Shown piece after piece: positions 49,644 through 63,400 of a stretch of 64,000 nucleotides of DNA (its first letter is position 1; each line of letters starts with the position of its first letter). The DNA is from Thysanoteuthis rhombus. Lineage: Eukaryota; Mollusca; Cephalopoda; Oegopsida; Thysanoteuthidae. Below the pieces are notes generated by a model. It was not told the DNA's origin, did no database searches, and was given only the letters and a program-made list of their open reading frames with translations. The position numbers were made by a program, and so were the translations under genes. The stretch is from the NCBI GenBank assembly GCA_963457665.1, contig OY735206.1, positions 26,322,210-26,386,209 of the forward strand. The letters are read 5' to 3'.

Positions 49644-51055
49644 ATCCACTGAAGCCTTGCTAATCTGAAATTTTATCTCAAGATTTACTGAAATTCAAAT
49701 ATTATTAGCGACATAGGTGTGGTATGAAAAGAGACTAAAAGTACGTATATTAGTATGTTGATATAAAAGTCCCGTCAATCACAACCATCACTCATTACTA
49801 ATTCAAAATTTGCAATCTATATAAGTTCGATAACTTGCAGCCTAACGTGGAATGGATGAATAACTACATTCAAGGGTAAGTTATTGTTAATGGATCCACA
49901 CCAGAATAATGTCTTCTGTAACATTTTGTCAAAACCATCAGGAAAATATTCCAAAATTGTTCGGACAGTAATAAACATAAATATATTAGGAAAAAATGAA
50001 AAATATAAGATTTATCTAGGCATGGATCGGCACTGATGAGGTTAGACCTAGTTTTATGGCCAATTTGTTCTTAATGGTTGAGATATCCTAATCTTAGGTT
50101 TTTAATGTCGCAAATCAACATCCAGCATTTCTTTCCATTACTTACATATTTTTTCCTTCCCATTTAAGCTCCAAAATCCAGCGATTCTGTGACGAATTTT
50201 CGTCATCACCTTATCTCATTCCATAACAACAGTAAAAAGGTTTTTTTATTGACAGTCTTGGTATATTTCACATGGACCAATCCGTTATAATTTTCACTGG
50301 AATTGGCTTAAACAAACATACAACCTTACAATGATATATACTAACATTTTTTTTCATTTGGTTTGATTTTTGCTTTCAACAGCATGAAAAATTATGAAGA
50401 ACGGCGTCTTTGTATTTCTAGTTCATCTTCCTGGATATATTTACGAAACCTGATGCAACTTTTTAACGGGCATATCTTATTCTTTCTAAGATTGAAGTAA
50501 CATTTACCTGTGTCTGCAACGTTAACACTAAACCCCCGAATTTGACGTTTGATGGATATATTAGACAGCATTTAAGGCAGTGCAATGTTGATTGCAAAGC
50601 TTTTGAGGTCAGTGGTTCTCAAAGATTGGATAAACGAAAAACCAATAAATAAACACTGATTCTAAGATCATTAATTAGAATCTATCTCCTTGCTCTATAA
50701 ATCATCTCCTATGGCTACTGGTCTTTGGAGTTATCTAAATCTAGATATAAAATGCCTAAAACTGCTAGATTGAAAGAAGTAACTGAAATATTTGAAAGCT
50801 GTATGTTTTTAATGGCAGGCAGGAAATATTTTACATGACAATCATGGCAGGCCACTCCACACGGTACATGAAAAATTGCCCGCTTTAAAACAGGCTCTGA
50901 CCTAGTCTATAGAACATTTTTAGAAATCTGGAAATGATGATTCAACACCCTTTAGTACATTAATGATTGGTATCTCACTGAGTATCTGTGTTTGTAATTT
51001 TTAGGTATATCGACTCTCCAATCCAAAACCTTCAAACGTCTACAAGAGATAACCT
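49644..51055. other. Intergenic stretch, nothing recognised
   Basis: No supported feature on either strand. Confidence 0.5.
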
Positions 51056-51057
51056 TT

Positions 51058-51200
51058 ATCATCAGCAGTAGCTGCAGCAGCAACAGCCTTTTGACATCCC
51101 CAAAAATCTGCCAAACTTCTCAGTCATGGGTATCGCAGAGCCAATGCTTCCAGAACTTGTCTAAATTTTCATGTCATCTTTTCTTTCCATGTTAGCAGTA
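51058..51200 (-). pseudogene. RTE-type LINE 3' end
   Basis: The minus strand gives a TRQVLEALALRYP block, matching TRQAQKVLTLQRQ of the 8 kb copy. The plus-strand sequence CAGCAGTAGCTGCAGCAG, preceded by TTATCATCAG, then CTTTTGACATCCCC and AAATCTGCC, parallels the shared 3' end at 3.5 and 35.85 kb. It is a very short 5'-truncated copy. Confidence 0.6.
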
Positions 51201-54200
51201 AAATATGGCCGACAAAAATAGGGGAAAATAATGAAAGGTTTGAAAGAAATTTGAAAAAAAAGAATGGAAGGTGGTTAACTATTTTGCTCATAAAGTAAAC
51301 AATCGTTACTCAACAGTGTAACACCGGATGGACAGAAGGACAGAAAAAGCAACATGAATGCCAGGCTGTCTGTTCTCAAGGATTATAGACTCAATTTTCA
51401 CCTACTCTGCGAGAAATTTTGTCAATGTAGTCATTAATGTTTGCAGGTCATATGGGATTACTATTTGAGCGTATGTAGGATAATTTTTTTATTAGTATGC
51501 AGGATAATGTTTCTTATTAGTGATCGAATTCAGATTTTAGCAGTAAATAAATAGTGAGGCAATACCAACTGCATCATCAAGGAAATAAGGAAGAACCTTT
51601 CTCATGCATTCCCAGAGTACTACATGACGGCCACCACTCGAGCATTTTCTCAAGCTTTCAACAAACTACTTATGGCTCTCAATTCATCATTTTGTTTCCT
51701 TCATACAGAAGAAGTTCTTTGAAATAATCAATTAATTTTTGTGAATAATTCATGGGTATATTCGAGTTTTCATTAGATAATATTTTTATAAAAGAATATA
51801 ATTGACTGGTTTCAATGGGAATGGCTCTGATTTCAAATGATTGGTAGGAGAAACTTTTATCAGCTCGATAGTTACGGACACAGAAACAGAGAAAAGTCAC
51901 TCTGTTCATTACGAAAGCGGATGATCGTTCTCAAAAGGTTCTCGTTATGGAAATTAGCTGCTCTCAAACACTTTTTTAAATGAATTTCCAATTTTTCATC
52001 GATTTTATGTTAATTTCAGATTATATTTTTGATAATAACAATGAATCTAATAAAATAATGATGGATTCATAAGATATGCTCTGTAACCATAAATGTCGAT
52101 GTAGAATACTGAATGTAAACGGTTTCAATTTTTATATCCTTCCCCATATTTATCAGCGGGTTCGGAATTATTGAGGGGGCTGTTTCTTTAAATTCTTAGC
52201 CTGTTCTCTCTCTCTCTCTCTCTTTCTTTCTCTCTCTCTCTTTCTTTCTCTCTCTCTCTCTCTTTCCTTCTCTCTCTCTCTGAGCTCGGGTTTGCTCCCT
52301 ATTCTCCGAGACAATGAACATGACCAGGGTCAAGAATGACAAACGTGTCCTTACTATATGAGCAATGGGCTTTAAGAAAGTCTCCCCGCCATAACATGTT
52401 GTAATGGTCAGAATGAAAGCTCATTATTCATTACTTCACTGATTGGGAAACTAAAAATTTCACTGAATGAGTGAAATTTTATCAAAATTCACAAAGTTGC
52501 TGAGGATTTCATGAAATCAATAGTTCCACAATTTTTTGGTATTATCACTTTTGGTCACACCACAATAACAGGTTTATGAGAAACAAAAGAGATTCCGACA
52601 TATCTGGATTGAAAATTTCGCCATTGATACTCTAGGCTTCCTGGAATTCTTTATGACGTTTCCTTTCCCTAAGTTTACCAAAGCAGAGAACTCCCTCAGT
52701 AGCATCGTTCTCGAAAACCATGTCAGTAGTTGAGACCTATTTTACAATGGACATGATTATTTGAATGCTAATAAATGTGATGTATGGCCGTGTAAGGGCA
52801 CACCAATGAGACGTTTTAGCCTGCTTGGCCAAAAGTTTATATACCTTTGACCCTAACTTTTCGTATAAAAACAAACTGTGTCAAGCCATGTTGTTCTATT
52901 TTTCAGTTATACATGACAAGGTGGAGGTGTTTCAAGCACACCGAGCGATTTTGAAGAAAGAAAGTTTTAGAGGAGTGACGTGTTTGTATCAAATTCAGTC
53001 TCGAATCGGGTAAAGATTTTGCTGGAGACAATTCTAATATTGCATTAAGCCTTAGGGTTGTTTTTCCGATCGTACTAGTTGTAACAGCATTTCAAATCGG
53101 GATGAAAATTCCACCGAAGTCGATCCTGAATTTGAACCTATATTTCACGTCGACGGTGAAACTTGATATTAAAAAGATGCTGCAATTTGTGGGAACGGAC
53201 ACTCGATTACCCGTTCATTCGGGCAACAGATACCATAAATTACTATATTTCTTGAAGCTTTATTTTTCAAATTGGGGAAAAATGGCTAAGTGCACTATTC
53301 CTACATTAAAAGGTTAAAAGGCCCAGCTACTTAAGATTCCAGTCATGAGCACGCTAAAACCTCTCATTGACACGTTTTTCAAAGTTTTGGTCTCTTTATC
53401 AACAGATCCCTTACGTCGAGTCAGAAAAAATCGCTGAACTTGTAATTACATCTATGTTCTTCATACTCAAGTCCAAGTCATGAGTTCGGTTCGTTTTTCT
53501 ACCGTGAAAAGAACGAGAATAATTTTCACTAAATTTAGGGGAGTAAAATCCTGTTCAACCTATTGATAGTAGTGTCTGTCACTGACTGGACTAAATTGAC
53601 AAGTCTCACTCATCAACCCTATTTTGTTAGAGATACACAAGTGCTAGAATAAATAAATGTTTCTATCTCCAGTCGGAATATAGTTTTGAGTTGTTAGTTT
53701 TCAACCCTCAGCAGTCTGGTTGATATTTTATGTGATCGTATATTAATATCTTGTTGTTTTTTTCTCACCAATGTCACAACGAAATGATATTGAATGTAAC
53801 AAGTCTAACAGGATATTTAGTGTTTTCGTATCAAACTTGAAATATATTGGAAGTCACAGAAAAAAGGTCTTGTCGGTGGACGATCTAATTTACTGAACAG
53901 AATGTTTGTGTCAAGGCAATGCAATTGACTGAACATAATGTTTAACAGACATCATAATATGACAAACACGAGAGAAAGCAATACTAAATACAAGTCTGGT
54001 TAGTCACTCAATAGATCTTAATACGCTACCAACGTTTCTTGGTAGTATGCTGTGTTTGGGGTGAACAATAAAGAAAGGCCGTGTGATCGATGAATGAGGC
54101 ATTTCTCTTACTTTTTTTCGGTCTCTAAGAATTCCAAAATTTCAGAAAAAGCGTAAACTTGACCAGGCACGAACTAAAGGAACAATTTAACAAAACATTT

Positions 54201-54994
54201 ACAACATAAATAACCCCTCTAACAATAAAATGAAAATGTTCTAGGGTCATGTTTTCATTCAAGACAAATAACATTCAATTTCTTGACTTACTGGCGCTAT
54301 TAATATAGACTGTATATGTGATACATATCCAGCTAGCTAAAAAAAACCTAAAGAACTGAAGGAACTTCCGTTGACAGTATCGACTGAAGGTTTCTAAAAA
54401 CGCTTATCTAACTCTTATCTCGCTTGCAAATACTAAATGGAGACATACGAACCCAGAAATGAATAAACTTTTGCTGATAAAAACGCAAATTGACAGAATC
54501 GAACGGATAATTTGAATTTTAGGTGTTACTGCCAACAGGTCCGATACTTTTACGAAGTTATCAAATTAAAGCATCTTTTATAGGAGTGGGATGTCATACA
54601 TATACATTGCATATCTCATGAATTCATGCAAAGTTTCTGATGCATATTTTAGGGGTAATAACTCAAAATTAGAATTATACCCATTCAACCGTTCGGTGAA
54701 TTCAATGTTATTTTTGCTTCATTCACTGATGAGTGCCACCAAATTTATGCTATTCATAGAAGAGTCTAATATGAATTACAAAGGGGGGCAGTGAGGTATA
54801 AAATTGAGAATAATCTTTTATTTGCTCTCGAAGACCACAAGAGGCATAATAAATATATGTATAAGATGGCTTAGCAGATATTTGCATAAGATGGATAGAT
54901 TGATACATACTAACATCCGCACACACAGGCATGCATAATTACAAGGCCTTTCTGGTTTGATTGAAAAAAATCAATTCAAAATAATTGAGCAGCG
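51201..54994. other. Long intergenic stretch, nothing recognised apart from a (CT)n tract
   Basis: ORFs of 60-76 codons are unrecognised. A (CT)n/(CTTT)n tract occupies about 52205-52281. Confidence 0.5.
52205..52281. repeat. (CT)n-(CTTT)n microsatellite
   Basis: CT runs separated by regularly spaced TTTC blocks. Confidence 0.93.

Positions 54995-55066
<72 letters not shown>
54995..55066. repeat. (TA)n microsatellite
   Basis: A pure TA run of about 72 bp. Confidence 0.96.
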
Positions 55067-55069
<3 letters not shown>

Positions 55070-55232
55070 TTGACTTGATTTTTAGAGCCGGACAATTTCT
55101 ACTTCCGCGATAATCCTTACTCTGTGGAAGGAAGGAGCTTTTCCGTTCACTTAATTATCTACGAACAGTTTAGAGTGAATGGAGCCCATTTAATTTTGAT
55201 AGCAGTAGTGTCATAACACTCATACACAAACA

Positions 55233-55235
<3 letters not shown>

Positions 55236-55290
<55 letters not shown>

Positions 55291-55301
55291 CATACATACA
55301 T
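55236..55301. repeat. (TA)n-(CATA)n compound microsatellite
   Basis: TA to about 55286, then CATA units. Confidence 0.95.
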
Positions 55302-55499
55302 ATTGCAAATCAGGCTTGTAATAAAGCATAATATGATATAATATAAGGCAATGTGTGATAGTTGATAGATTTATTTCACAGGGTGCTCGTTACATTTAAT
55401 TTTGAACACCAAGAGTTAAGTTGTTTTAGAGTAGATCTCGAAATGTGTGTGTATGTGTGAGAGTGTGTTGCACCTCTAGCAGTATGTTTAACATTAAGC

Positions 55500-56085
55500 A
55501 GTTTGCGTAAAAAAACAAAGACACTTATGTCCTTCTTTTAAAAGAACGCAATGATAATATTTCAACCTGCACCAGGCGAACCATACAGCAAGCAGTTAAA
55601 CGTTGAGCTGCAGTGAATAAGTTTGTGTATCTTGGAAGAACTGTCGACAGGTTTTGCACCCTTCTCAGTGAAATCTCCCTAAGGATTGAACATTTCCAGT
55701 GATGCATTTGGAAAACTTGAGTAACGCCATCTGAGACAAAATGGCATCTCATAAAGAACAAAGATGGAACTGGAAATGCTTGTGCTCTAACCTCCTTCAT
55801 AGACACATGTCGGATGACCTATCGTCTTCATATTAAAAAGCTGGAAGCCTTCAAACAACCATGCTTGTGAAAATCATTGGTTCGTGATAAATGTCCATAT
55901 GATATCCAAAGGCTTTAGAAATGACTCTGTGATTGTATTGAAGTCACAGTCCCGAAGCATAGGTTACGTTTGAGTGGTCATTTAGCAAATATAAGTAATG
56001 AAAAAAACCCAAGAAACTTTTGTACGGAAAGCTGGCTAAAAGAGGAAATGTGATAGTCCCAATTGAGAACGCAGCAAATGATGAA
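55500..56085 (+). pseudogene. LINE reverse-transcriptase C-terminal fragment
   Basis: Plus-strand translation with frame changes gives VNKFVYLGRTVDRFCTL (usual VDKFTYLGSTLS), EISLRI, an AFGKL-like block, a TKxEL-like block, TYRLHIKKLEAFKQPCL (usual YRRHIKKLERFHQRCLRRIL), VPKHRLRLSGHLANI (usual LRWAGHVARM) and NFCTESW (usual LFYGEL). This is the thumb and post-thumb region of an endonuclease-type LINE that differs from the window's RTE family. The catalytic palm and all N-terminal domains are missing. Confidence 0.65.
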
Positions 56086-56104
56086 GCATTATGTGCGAAA
56101 AAAT

Positions 56105-57390
56105 ATTAGATTCGAAGGATATTGTCTGAGGTAGATTCAATAAGATCTCCATCATTCATGAACAAAGTGTCTACTTGTGATTCCGACAATATTCTATTCA
56201 ATAACACAGTATCATGTGAAAAGCTAGGACTTGCAAACGATGGAAAAATACAGATGTCACCAATAATGTATTGGATACCTATAATGCATGAACACTCAGT
56301 AGGTGCTTGCTTTATTGTAGCCTTTATAGTTTGTTGTATTAAACCTCTTAGCAATGTCGACCCTCTTTTTCTTTCAAAATTTAATATGCAATCAAATGCA
56401 GAAATTTCATACTGAAAGTAAATTAAGGGATAGTAAATAATTCTATATCTGTTGAAGAATAATTTGGTGTCATAAATACCAATAGAAGGATGAATCTATA
56501 TCAACCTACGATTTTACTACCCTTTATACAGATGTTCCTCATGGAGATCCTATGAAAGAAGTAAATGGGATAATAGACTTTGTATTAGCAGGTCAAATAT
56601 CAAATATATTCAGTTACAACCACTAAAGCTTTCTGTGTAAAGAAAAACTTACTTCACCTGCTCTAGCCTCAAACAATTGATTATCATCTTCTCGGAGAGC
56701 GTTACGCTGAGATGGGAAATAAAATATTCATCAAATCGTAGGTGTCCTTATGGAAATTGACCCTGTTCCCTACTGGGCAAATTCGTGTTTGCATAAATAT
56801 ATGCAATGTATGCAAAGTATATTCACGTTATTCCTAATTAAAATTTCCAAATAAAAACAAGGTCATTAATTTTCAAGTTGTGCCAGTATTATTGATGACT
56901 TATGATCTCTAAATAATGGAAGAGGATTCGGAAAATCGTATATATATATTTATATATGAGGATCTTAAAATAGAATAAGAACAATAAGGAATGCAAACAA
57001 GTGGATTTGGATACCAAAATGAGAGAATGAATGTTCATCTAGTAATAATCCGACCAACGAGATAGCATCCCATTCCGTACAGTGAAATGCCTTCTAGAAC
57101 ATGTAGTATCCCATTTTATACATTTCACAGAACAATATTATCAGATTATTTGAGAATTGCTGGAGATACTCGTCGATTTATTGATTGTATATCCAAAATT
57201 GTTTCTTTAATTGTAAGAATGGTCGATCAAGGTGATGAAATTGGAAAGATTTTTAGACAATATAATAAATTTATGATTAGACATCCTGGTCCCTCCAAAA
57301 CTTATCAGTTTCATCATAGTGAAAACAATAACGGAGGTTTAAGCATATGTTTAGTAAAGTATAAAAATAAAATAAATGAATAGTGCTTAC
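56105..57390 (+). pseudogene. Penelope-related reverse-transcriptase pseudogene
   Basis: In order on the plus strand: PSFMNKVSTCDSDNILFNN (56150-56205) and MSPIMYWIPIMHEHSVGACF (from about 56250; usual LPVMYWIPKMHKxPVGxRFI), followed by IKPLS (usual STKPLS). Motif A is ISTYDFTTLYTDVPHGD near 56490, motif B is VLMEIDPVPYWAN near 56745 (usual IPMGIDPAPFWAN), and the C-terminal block is RTCSIPFYTFHRTILSDYLR onward to FRQYNKFMIRHPG (57087-57300; usual RHP near the end). The motif C segment between about 56830 and 57060 is not readable. The aspartate of motif A is retained. Stops and frame changes separate the blocks. The family differs from classical Penelope proteins in motif B (GID instead of GSP). 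Confidence 0.68.
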
Positions 57391-58379
57391 AATGGTAAAT
57401 CAATTTGCATCAACGTTAGGGGAATCAAGTAAACAAATGGGGTTTGTCCAGTCTTCGTCAATGCGAAAGATCATTGTATTGACTGGGACCAGGGAAAAGG
57501 GAAAACATTTGGCTTTGGTCAATTTGTCTGACTGATAAGTACATGGGTGAGGTGGGGGATCTAACATGGATGCCACGTAACGGATTGATCAAGTATATTA
57601 ATGGATAATCTTATTGAGTGGTTTCGTTTCGTTTCTACCATGTACCAAAGAATATTTCATTTGATTATTAAAAGTGTTTAGAAAATTGAGAGCAGTTTGA
57701 CATAAGAAGATTAGCTTAAGATTAGTGGGAAAATTGTGAAATTTTTCAATTGAATATGTTGGTAGAGAATCAACTCAAAGAAATTTTTCTGTGTAATTAG
57801 TATTCTTAAATATGATTTCATAAGTCAGTTTGCATGCAGTCTGAGTTTAGAACCAACGCAGCAGGTTTGATATTCACGTAGGTAAGCATTCAATAAAACT
57901 GACACAAACAGTGAGTTATGTTTGTTTTTATACTTATTGGTACCTCATCGCTGAATACGTTTTTTGAGTAACCTACGCAAGTTATCACTGTTTCGAAAAA
58001 AAAGGTGATATGTAACGTGAAAAGATATCAATGTACAATACGCATAATACATTTTTATAAATGACAAACCACATGTGTGTCATAAGTTGTATACTAAAAA
58101 AAGGAAAGTGGAGTTTGATCAACATTGCTGGGGTGGCATGTTGATATATCGGTTATATTTTTGAGATTCCTGGAACAGTAATATGGTAAACTATTGATGA
58201 TTCCAACAAGAGACAATTTATACATTGTATCATGATAATAAAGTATAAGCAATATGGGGGATATACTAATAAAAATTACATGGATTGCATTGAAAGTTAT
58301 TGTGAAAGGGGAAATTAGTGGATGGGGTGAAGCAAAACAATTGGAGAAGTTTTTTCATACTCAGTTTTAAAGGCTGTAC
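57391..58379. other. Intergenic stretch, nothing recognised apart from one dispersed repeat
   Basis: This may include the 3' end of the Penelope-related element. A short dispersed repeat lies at 57955-58040. Confidence 0.45.
57955..58040 (+). repeat. Short dispersed repeat, copy 2
   Basis: TTTTTTGAGTAACCTACG, a spaced TTATCAC, then GATATGTAACGTGA and GATATC. It parallels 660-770. Confidence 0.45.
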
Positions 58380-58790
<411 letters not shown>

Positions 58791-60680
58791 AATGGAATGA
58801 TTACGAATTGCGTTTTATTACATATGGACGTATTTCAGATGATTTCCTATCATTACACAATTAATGTATCATTTAGCCTCGACAACGTAAATGGAATAAA
58901 CAATTAAAGGAATCAAAACTGCTGCAGGGACCAAAACTGCCATCGGTAGGGTGGCTGCTTCAATGTTGCAATGCTCTTACTATTGATCTAAACAGCTACC
59001 CCCCCCCCATATAAAAAAATGTTTCCACCTCAAATCTTCATTTTGTTTGATGTCTGAGAAAGAATTGAATCTTGGCATGATTTCTATGAAAAGGAAAGGT
59101 GTTATTACATCGTCGATTATTGACAACAGAATTGCACCTCTCACCGATGTTTTATAACAATGGACACATCAGACCGATTCAGTATGTTTCACGGGAGAAA
59201 AACATCCTGCGCCAATAGAAATCGTCAGTAACTCATGCTATCTGAACTAGGGAGGGTACCATCTATCTTGTAAGACAAGGAGTCGGCAAATTACTGCTTA
59301 GAGTTCAAATTTGTTCATTGATCCCATCTAATCAGGCTTGCCGACTACATTGAATGTGTGACTTTGAATACAAAAATTATGTTTACGTTATCTATCTTTG
59401 GTTATCGAACATTACAATCCAGTTTTGAAATAACAAGCATGCCAGATTATATATCTTTACTTCGCATGAATGAATCCCCGTAGCCCGTGCATGTACAAAA
59501 ACTAATCATCTCTCTCTCTATCTATCTATATGTATATATATATGTGTGTGTCTCTGTGTATGTGTGTGTGTGTGTGATTATCTAGAAATTATAGTTCTCC
59601 TATGTAAAATCATGTGAAATGATATATCTTTTGTCTAAAATTATCCAAGAAAATAGACCCTTATCTACAATATTTAGAGCGATACTTGCTGAAGATGTGG
59701 GAATCGTTGGTTTAAAATGACGATAATTCATATTCTAGGAAGAAAATAAATGTATTCATATGATGCCAATGAGTGGACAAATTTACATGGGGATAGCAGC
59801 TAAAATGTGAACAGGAATTCCCGTGCAGAGAGGAGAATGTGTTGTGTACTTTGTCAGTCAGTCCGTCCATTTTGGGGAAGATATAGACGCGTGCTTTACC
59901 AAAAGGCTACGCCACGTGCACACCCTTTATCTGCGAAAAAATGGTAATCATTGCTTTATGGACAGAGGTTCAAGCAATGAGTCATCCTATCAAATCACGT
60001 TTCCGATACCCATAAATATTCTAAGGTTCTACAATTAACTGCCATTCTTATTTCGTCAAAGTGTTTTCATAAGACGTATCATTTATTTGATTCAATAGAT
60101 AATTTTATGTAATGAATGTCCAATATGTTCAAGTATGAAAGCAAAAGATATTGTCTGCACTGCTTCTCATTTCTCTCACCGAGGTACAAGTGCAACTTTC
60201 CCGGACAAACTTTAGACGCAAAATATAAAATTCGACTCTGTTTAACCCTAGCTCAAGTTTATTTCGTGCTGCGAAAACGTTTCGTGTTGTTTTCTGTTCT
60301 ATTACGCATCAGTGGCATATGGTGCTGAGAGGTAATGATGCATCAAAGATTAATAATATTTTAGTGTACAAAACAATAGGTACTGAAAGTATTTTTGGTA
60401 CAATGAAGGAAAATGCAGCCCGTTCAACATTTCTATGTTATAAACAGCAAGCAGATTTTTTTAAAAAGAAAGAAAATTGATGAAAAGTCTTTTCGCCGTA
60501 CATTGGTACACGAAATAAAAACTACAATGCATGTCTGAGGGAAGATTTTTCGTTGACCAGAGTATTTGAATCAGACTGTTAAGTCAGCAACTATTCTGAT
60601 ATAAATGTATTTGCTGTGCAAATCTCTCTGCTACTTTGAATAATCATCGGTGACGAATGCTGTGAGGTCTATGAGAGCTG
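58791..60680. other. Intergenic stretch, nothing recognised
   Basis: A run of nine C lies at about 59000. Short (TCTA)n/(TA)n/(GT)n segments lie at about 59509-59576. Two plus-strand ORFs of about 70 codons (59823, 60116) look protein-like but are unrecognised. Confidence 0.5.
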
Positions 60681-60682
60681 AA

Positions 60683-61370
60683 TTTCCTTTCGGACCAAAT
60701 TGAAAAAAGGTCGGAAGCATCCACCGTAGAGAATGAGAGATACATGTCTGTGAGAATCAACTTAATTTTCCTTTATACCAAATTGAGGAAAAAAAGATCT
60801 ACAGGATCTGTAGAGAGAGAGAGAGACAGCAGGAGGGAAGAGAGGGGAGTAGATCGATGAAGAAGAGACAAAGACAGAGAGTGTTGTCGCCAGGTTTATG
60901 ATAGGCATATTCCGTTTTTTTTTGTTTTGTTTTTTGTTTTTTTGTTTTTTTAATGCTACATTGGAAATGATGAAAGCGTCCAGACAACGGGAAATGGGAC
61001 GACAAAAGAAACCAAGATAGCCTAGGAGGAGAGGAGAGAGCAACTGGTTTATAATAGCTGATTTCACTTCCTTTAATCACAAAATGGAGAAGATTGAAAG
61101 CATCTACGTACAGAGAGATCACGCGAGAGATACATGGGGAGTCTTTCTTTCAGACCTAATTGAAAAAAGTTGGAAGTTGCCTGCTGTTTCTGAAGACGGG
61201 TTAAGTACTCTAATGAGGGAGTGAAATAGAAAGAAGGTGCTTGCTGTATGCAAAGTGAACAGGTGGGCAGAAGGAAAAAGGTTGTGTGAAGTGGAAACGG
61301 TCAGGCTTATGAGAAGATGATTTGTTTTCTTTTAGCCCGAATTGGAGAATGTTGCAAATTTTGAACATTA
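60683..61370. repeat. Degenerate tandem array
   Basis: A block of the form TTCCTTT...CCAAATTGAAAAAAGGTCGGAAGCATC recurs at about 60686, 60767, 61068, 61142 and 61327, in increasingly altered forms. Between some of them a GAGAGATACATG block and a GGTTTATGATAG-like block also recur (about 60895, 61045, 61300). The array is purine-rich and includes a GA microsatellite and a GTTTT-rich stretch (60918-60952). The unit is irregular and its origin unknown. Confidence 0.55.
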
Positions 61371-62078
61371 CCTGTCATTGTTGTGTAAACAAATTCAAAT
61401 TTGCCATGGACCGCTATTACCCTATCCCAAAATAGGATGTTGATTTATCCACAATATATATTTTAGTATTATTTCTCATGAACTGCTTAGGTAGTCATTT
61501 AAACATATAAATTCGTTACCGTTATATATCTTGCCTGAAAAAGGGTACTTTTTTTAGAAATTTGTCATAAACTCCATATTCATTGAATGTAAGTTGTTCG
61601 AAAGTAAGTTTCAAACCTAATCTTGCCTGTCTTTAGATGAACTTATCCCCCATCCTCTCCGAGCCCAGTGCTTGACTCCCAGCACTCTTGTTTGCTTTCT
61701 CACAAGACTTGGCGTTATTGCCATAAGAACTGAAAAAGAAATATCCTCTGACAACCATTTGGATGGAGGCAGCATACATTTTAACGGAAAGAAAAATAGT
61801 TTAATTTCCTGAAATGTCAACGTTAAAACTCTATTCAATCGATTATAAGCCTAAGCTCTAAATGAAGGACAGATGTTTATTACTTGAGAGCAATCTCTGT
61901 TGAATCTTACTAAGGTTAAAAGTTTAAAATGAGGGATTGGCTTGACCTGACTACCAGTAAAATTAAATCTCTAAGTCTACTGTAGCAATCCCCTGGTACG
62001 TTGGTGAAAAGGTCTATATAAACAGAAAATTAAATGTGTGAGTGTTTACCTTGTCCAGCTTACCTCAATCAATACTGA
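61371..62078. other. Intergenic stretch, nothing recognised
   Basis: No supported feature. Confidence 0.5.
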
Positions 62079-62101
62079 TATATATATATATATATATATA
62101 A
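62079..62101. repeat. Short (TA)n microsatellite at an RTE 5' end
   Basis: A pure TA run directly before the RTE copy at 62.1 kb. Confidence 0.92.
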
Positions 62102-62104
62102 GGC

Positions 62105-63400
62105 TGGACCTAAAATCATAGGAACACATCATGGGCCAGCGTGAAAAGGCATGGTCCAACACATCTCATGGTCCTAACATTCAAAATTCCGCAAGCTGTT
62201 CCTGCTGTGTCATCCGTGCCAAAAAGTTCAGCCACATCATTTGTTCTGGGTGGGGACGATGAGCTCCAAGACTGGATGCTCATACAGTACACAACGGAAA
62301 AAAACGTTTCTGCTGTTCTCCTATCCATAACGCTCAGCCACTTTGCTTGCGGGATGAGCTCCTTCAGGGACTACTCAAATACAACCCTCAAATTATCAAC
62401 ACGATAAAAAAAGATACCATACATTGGCACCTACAACATCAGGACACTCAACAGGTATGCACCTAACAGATCTTAAAAATGAAATCGATGACATGAAATG
62501 GGACATAATCAGTATTAAAAAGACCTGGAAAAAAACTATTCGAACTAAAGAGCAAACATCCTCTTGACAACTACGGTAAAGAGAAACCAGAACCAACTTG
62601 AGAAGGTATTCTCATCAATAAAGAACACAGACAACGTAGTTATCGTCAAAACCGTCCCTGAACGCATAGCCTGCATCACTGAACAACTCTTTAAAAGATA
62701 CAAACTAAACATCATCCAGGTGTACTCTCCCACTTTGCACTCAACTACAGGGGGATAGATAACTTCTACGATGACTTGAACTCCTTACTCCAAGAGTTCA
62801 GAAAATACCTCAATGCCATCATAGGAGACTTCAGCGCACATGTAGGACAAAAAAAATGAACGCTACATCGGCAAATTCTAATAAATAGTCTTAGACGAAA
62901 GAGATGAAAACTTTGTGAACTTTGCAACTACGAACAGGATCAAAATCATGAGCACTTTCCTTTAGAAAACATCCCCAAAAGAAATGGACTTAGAAGAGCG
63001 TTAACAATTGAACGTAATAGGTCACATCAAAATGACAAGGTCAGAGTTACCCAGGTCTTAAACCAAGTCAATGAATGAAACTACAACAGAATGGTAAGAT
63101 GTAAAATTCTCATCAAAATCCACAAAGAATGTACCATGATGTTCACTACAAAATTTCAACCACTAAACGTACAGAAAGAGCTCTCTGAAACTTCAAAGCT
63201 TAAATTGAAAAACAGATATGAATTTCCTACTGCATAAGAAGAGAACAAAATCAACGCAATCGACATCAAAATAACAGCTACTTTAGTAAAAGTCATTGCT
63301 CTGTTCAAACACGCAAACCATCAGTGAAATCTCAGAAGAAATCAATAAACTCATTGAAAAAAGCAGAAAGTCACCAAAAGATCACCAAAAGCTTGTACAT
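62105..63400 (+). pseudogene. RTE-type LINE, 5' half with endonuclease, decayed
   Basis: The plus strand starts with a 5' region (88-codon ORF from 62141), then YIGTYNIRTLNR near 62420 (the start of the exonuclease/endonuclease/phosphatase fold), a LNIIQVYSPT block near 62710, IDNFYDDLNSLLQEFRKY near 62755-62805, and IIGDFSAHVGQ near 62820 (usual GDFNAKVG; the catalytic D is kept, the N is S). Next come ERDENFVNFATTNRIKI near 62900 and VTQVLNQVN with NRMVRCK near 63050-63105, matching the 8-10 kb copy. It continues to about 63400 (a KKSRKSPK-like block), where the reverse transcriptase would begin, and is cut there. It has several stops and frameshifts. Confidence 0.82.

Noticed and set aside
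60116..60328. 70-codon ORF with Cys pairs that could look like a zinc-binding motif
   Set aside because: Cysteine spacing fits no known finger and there is no supporting context.
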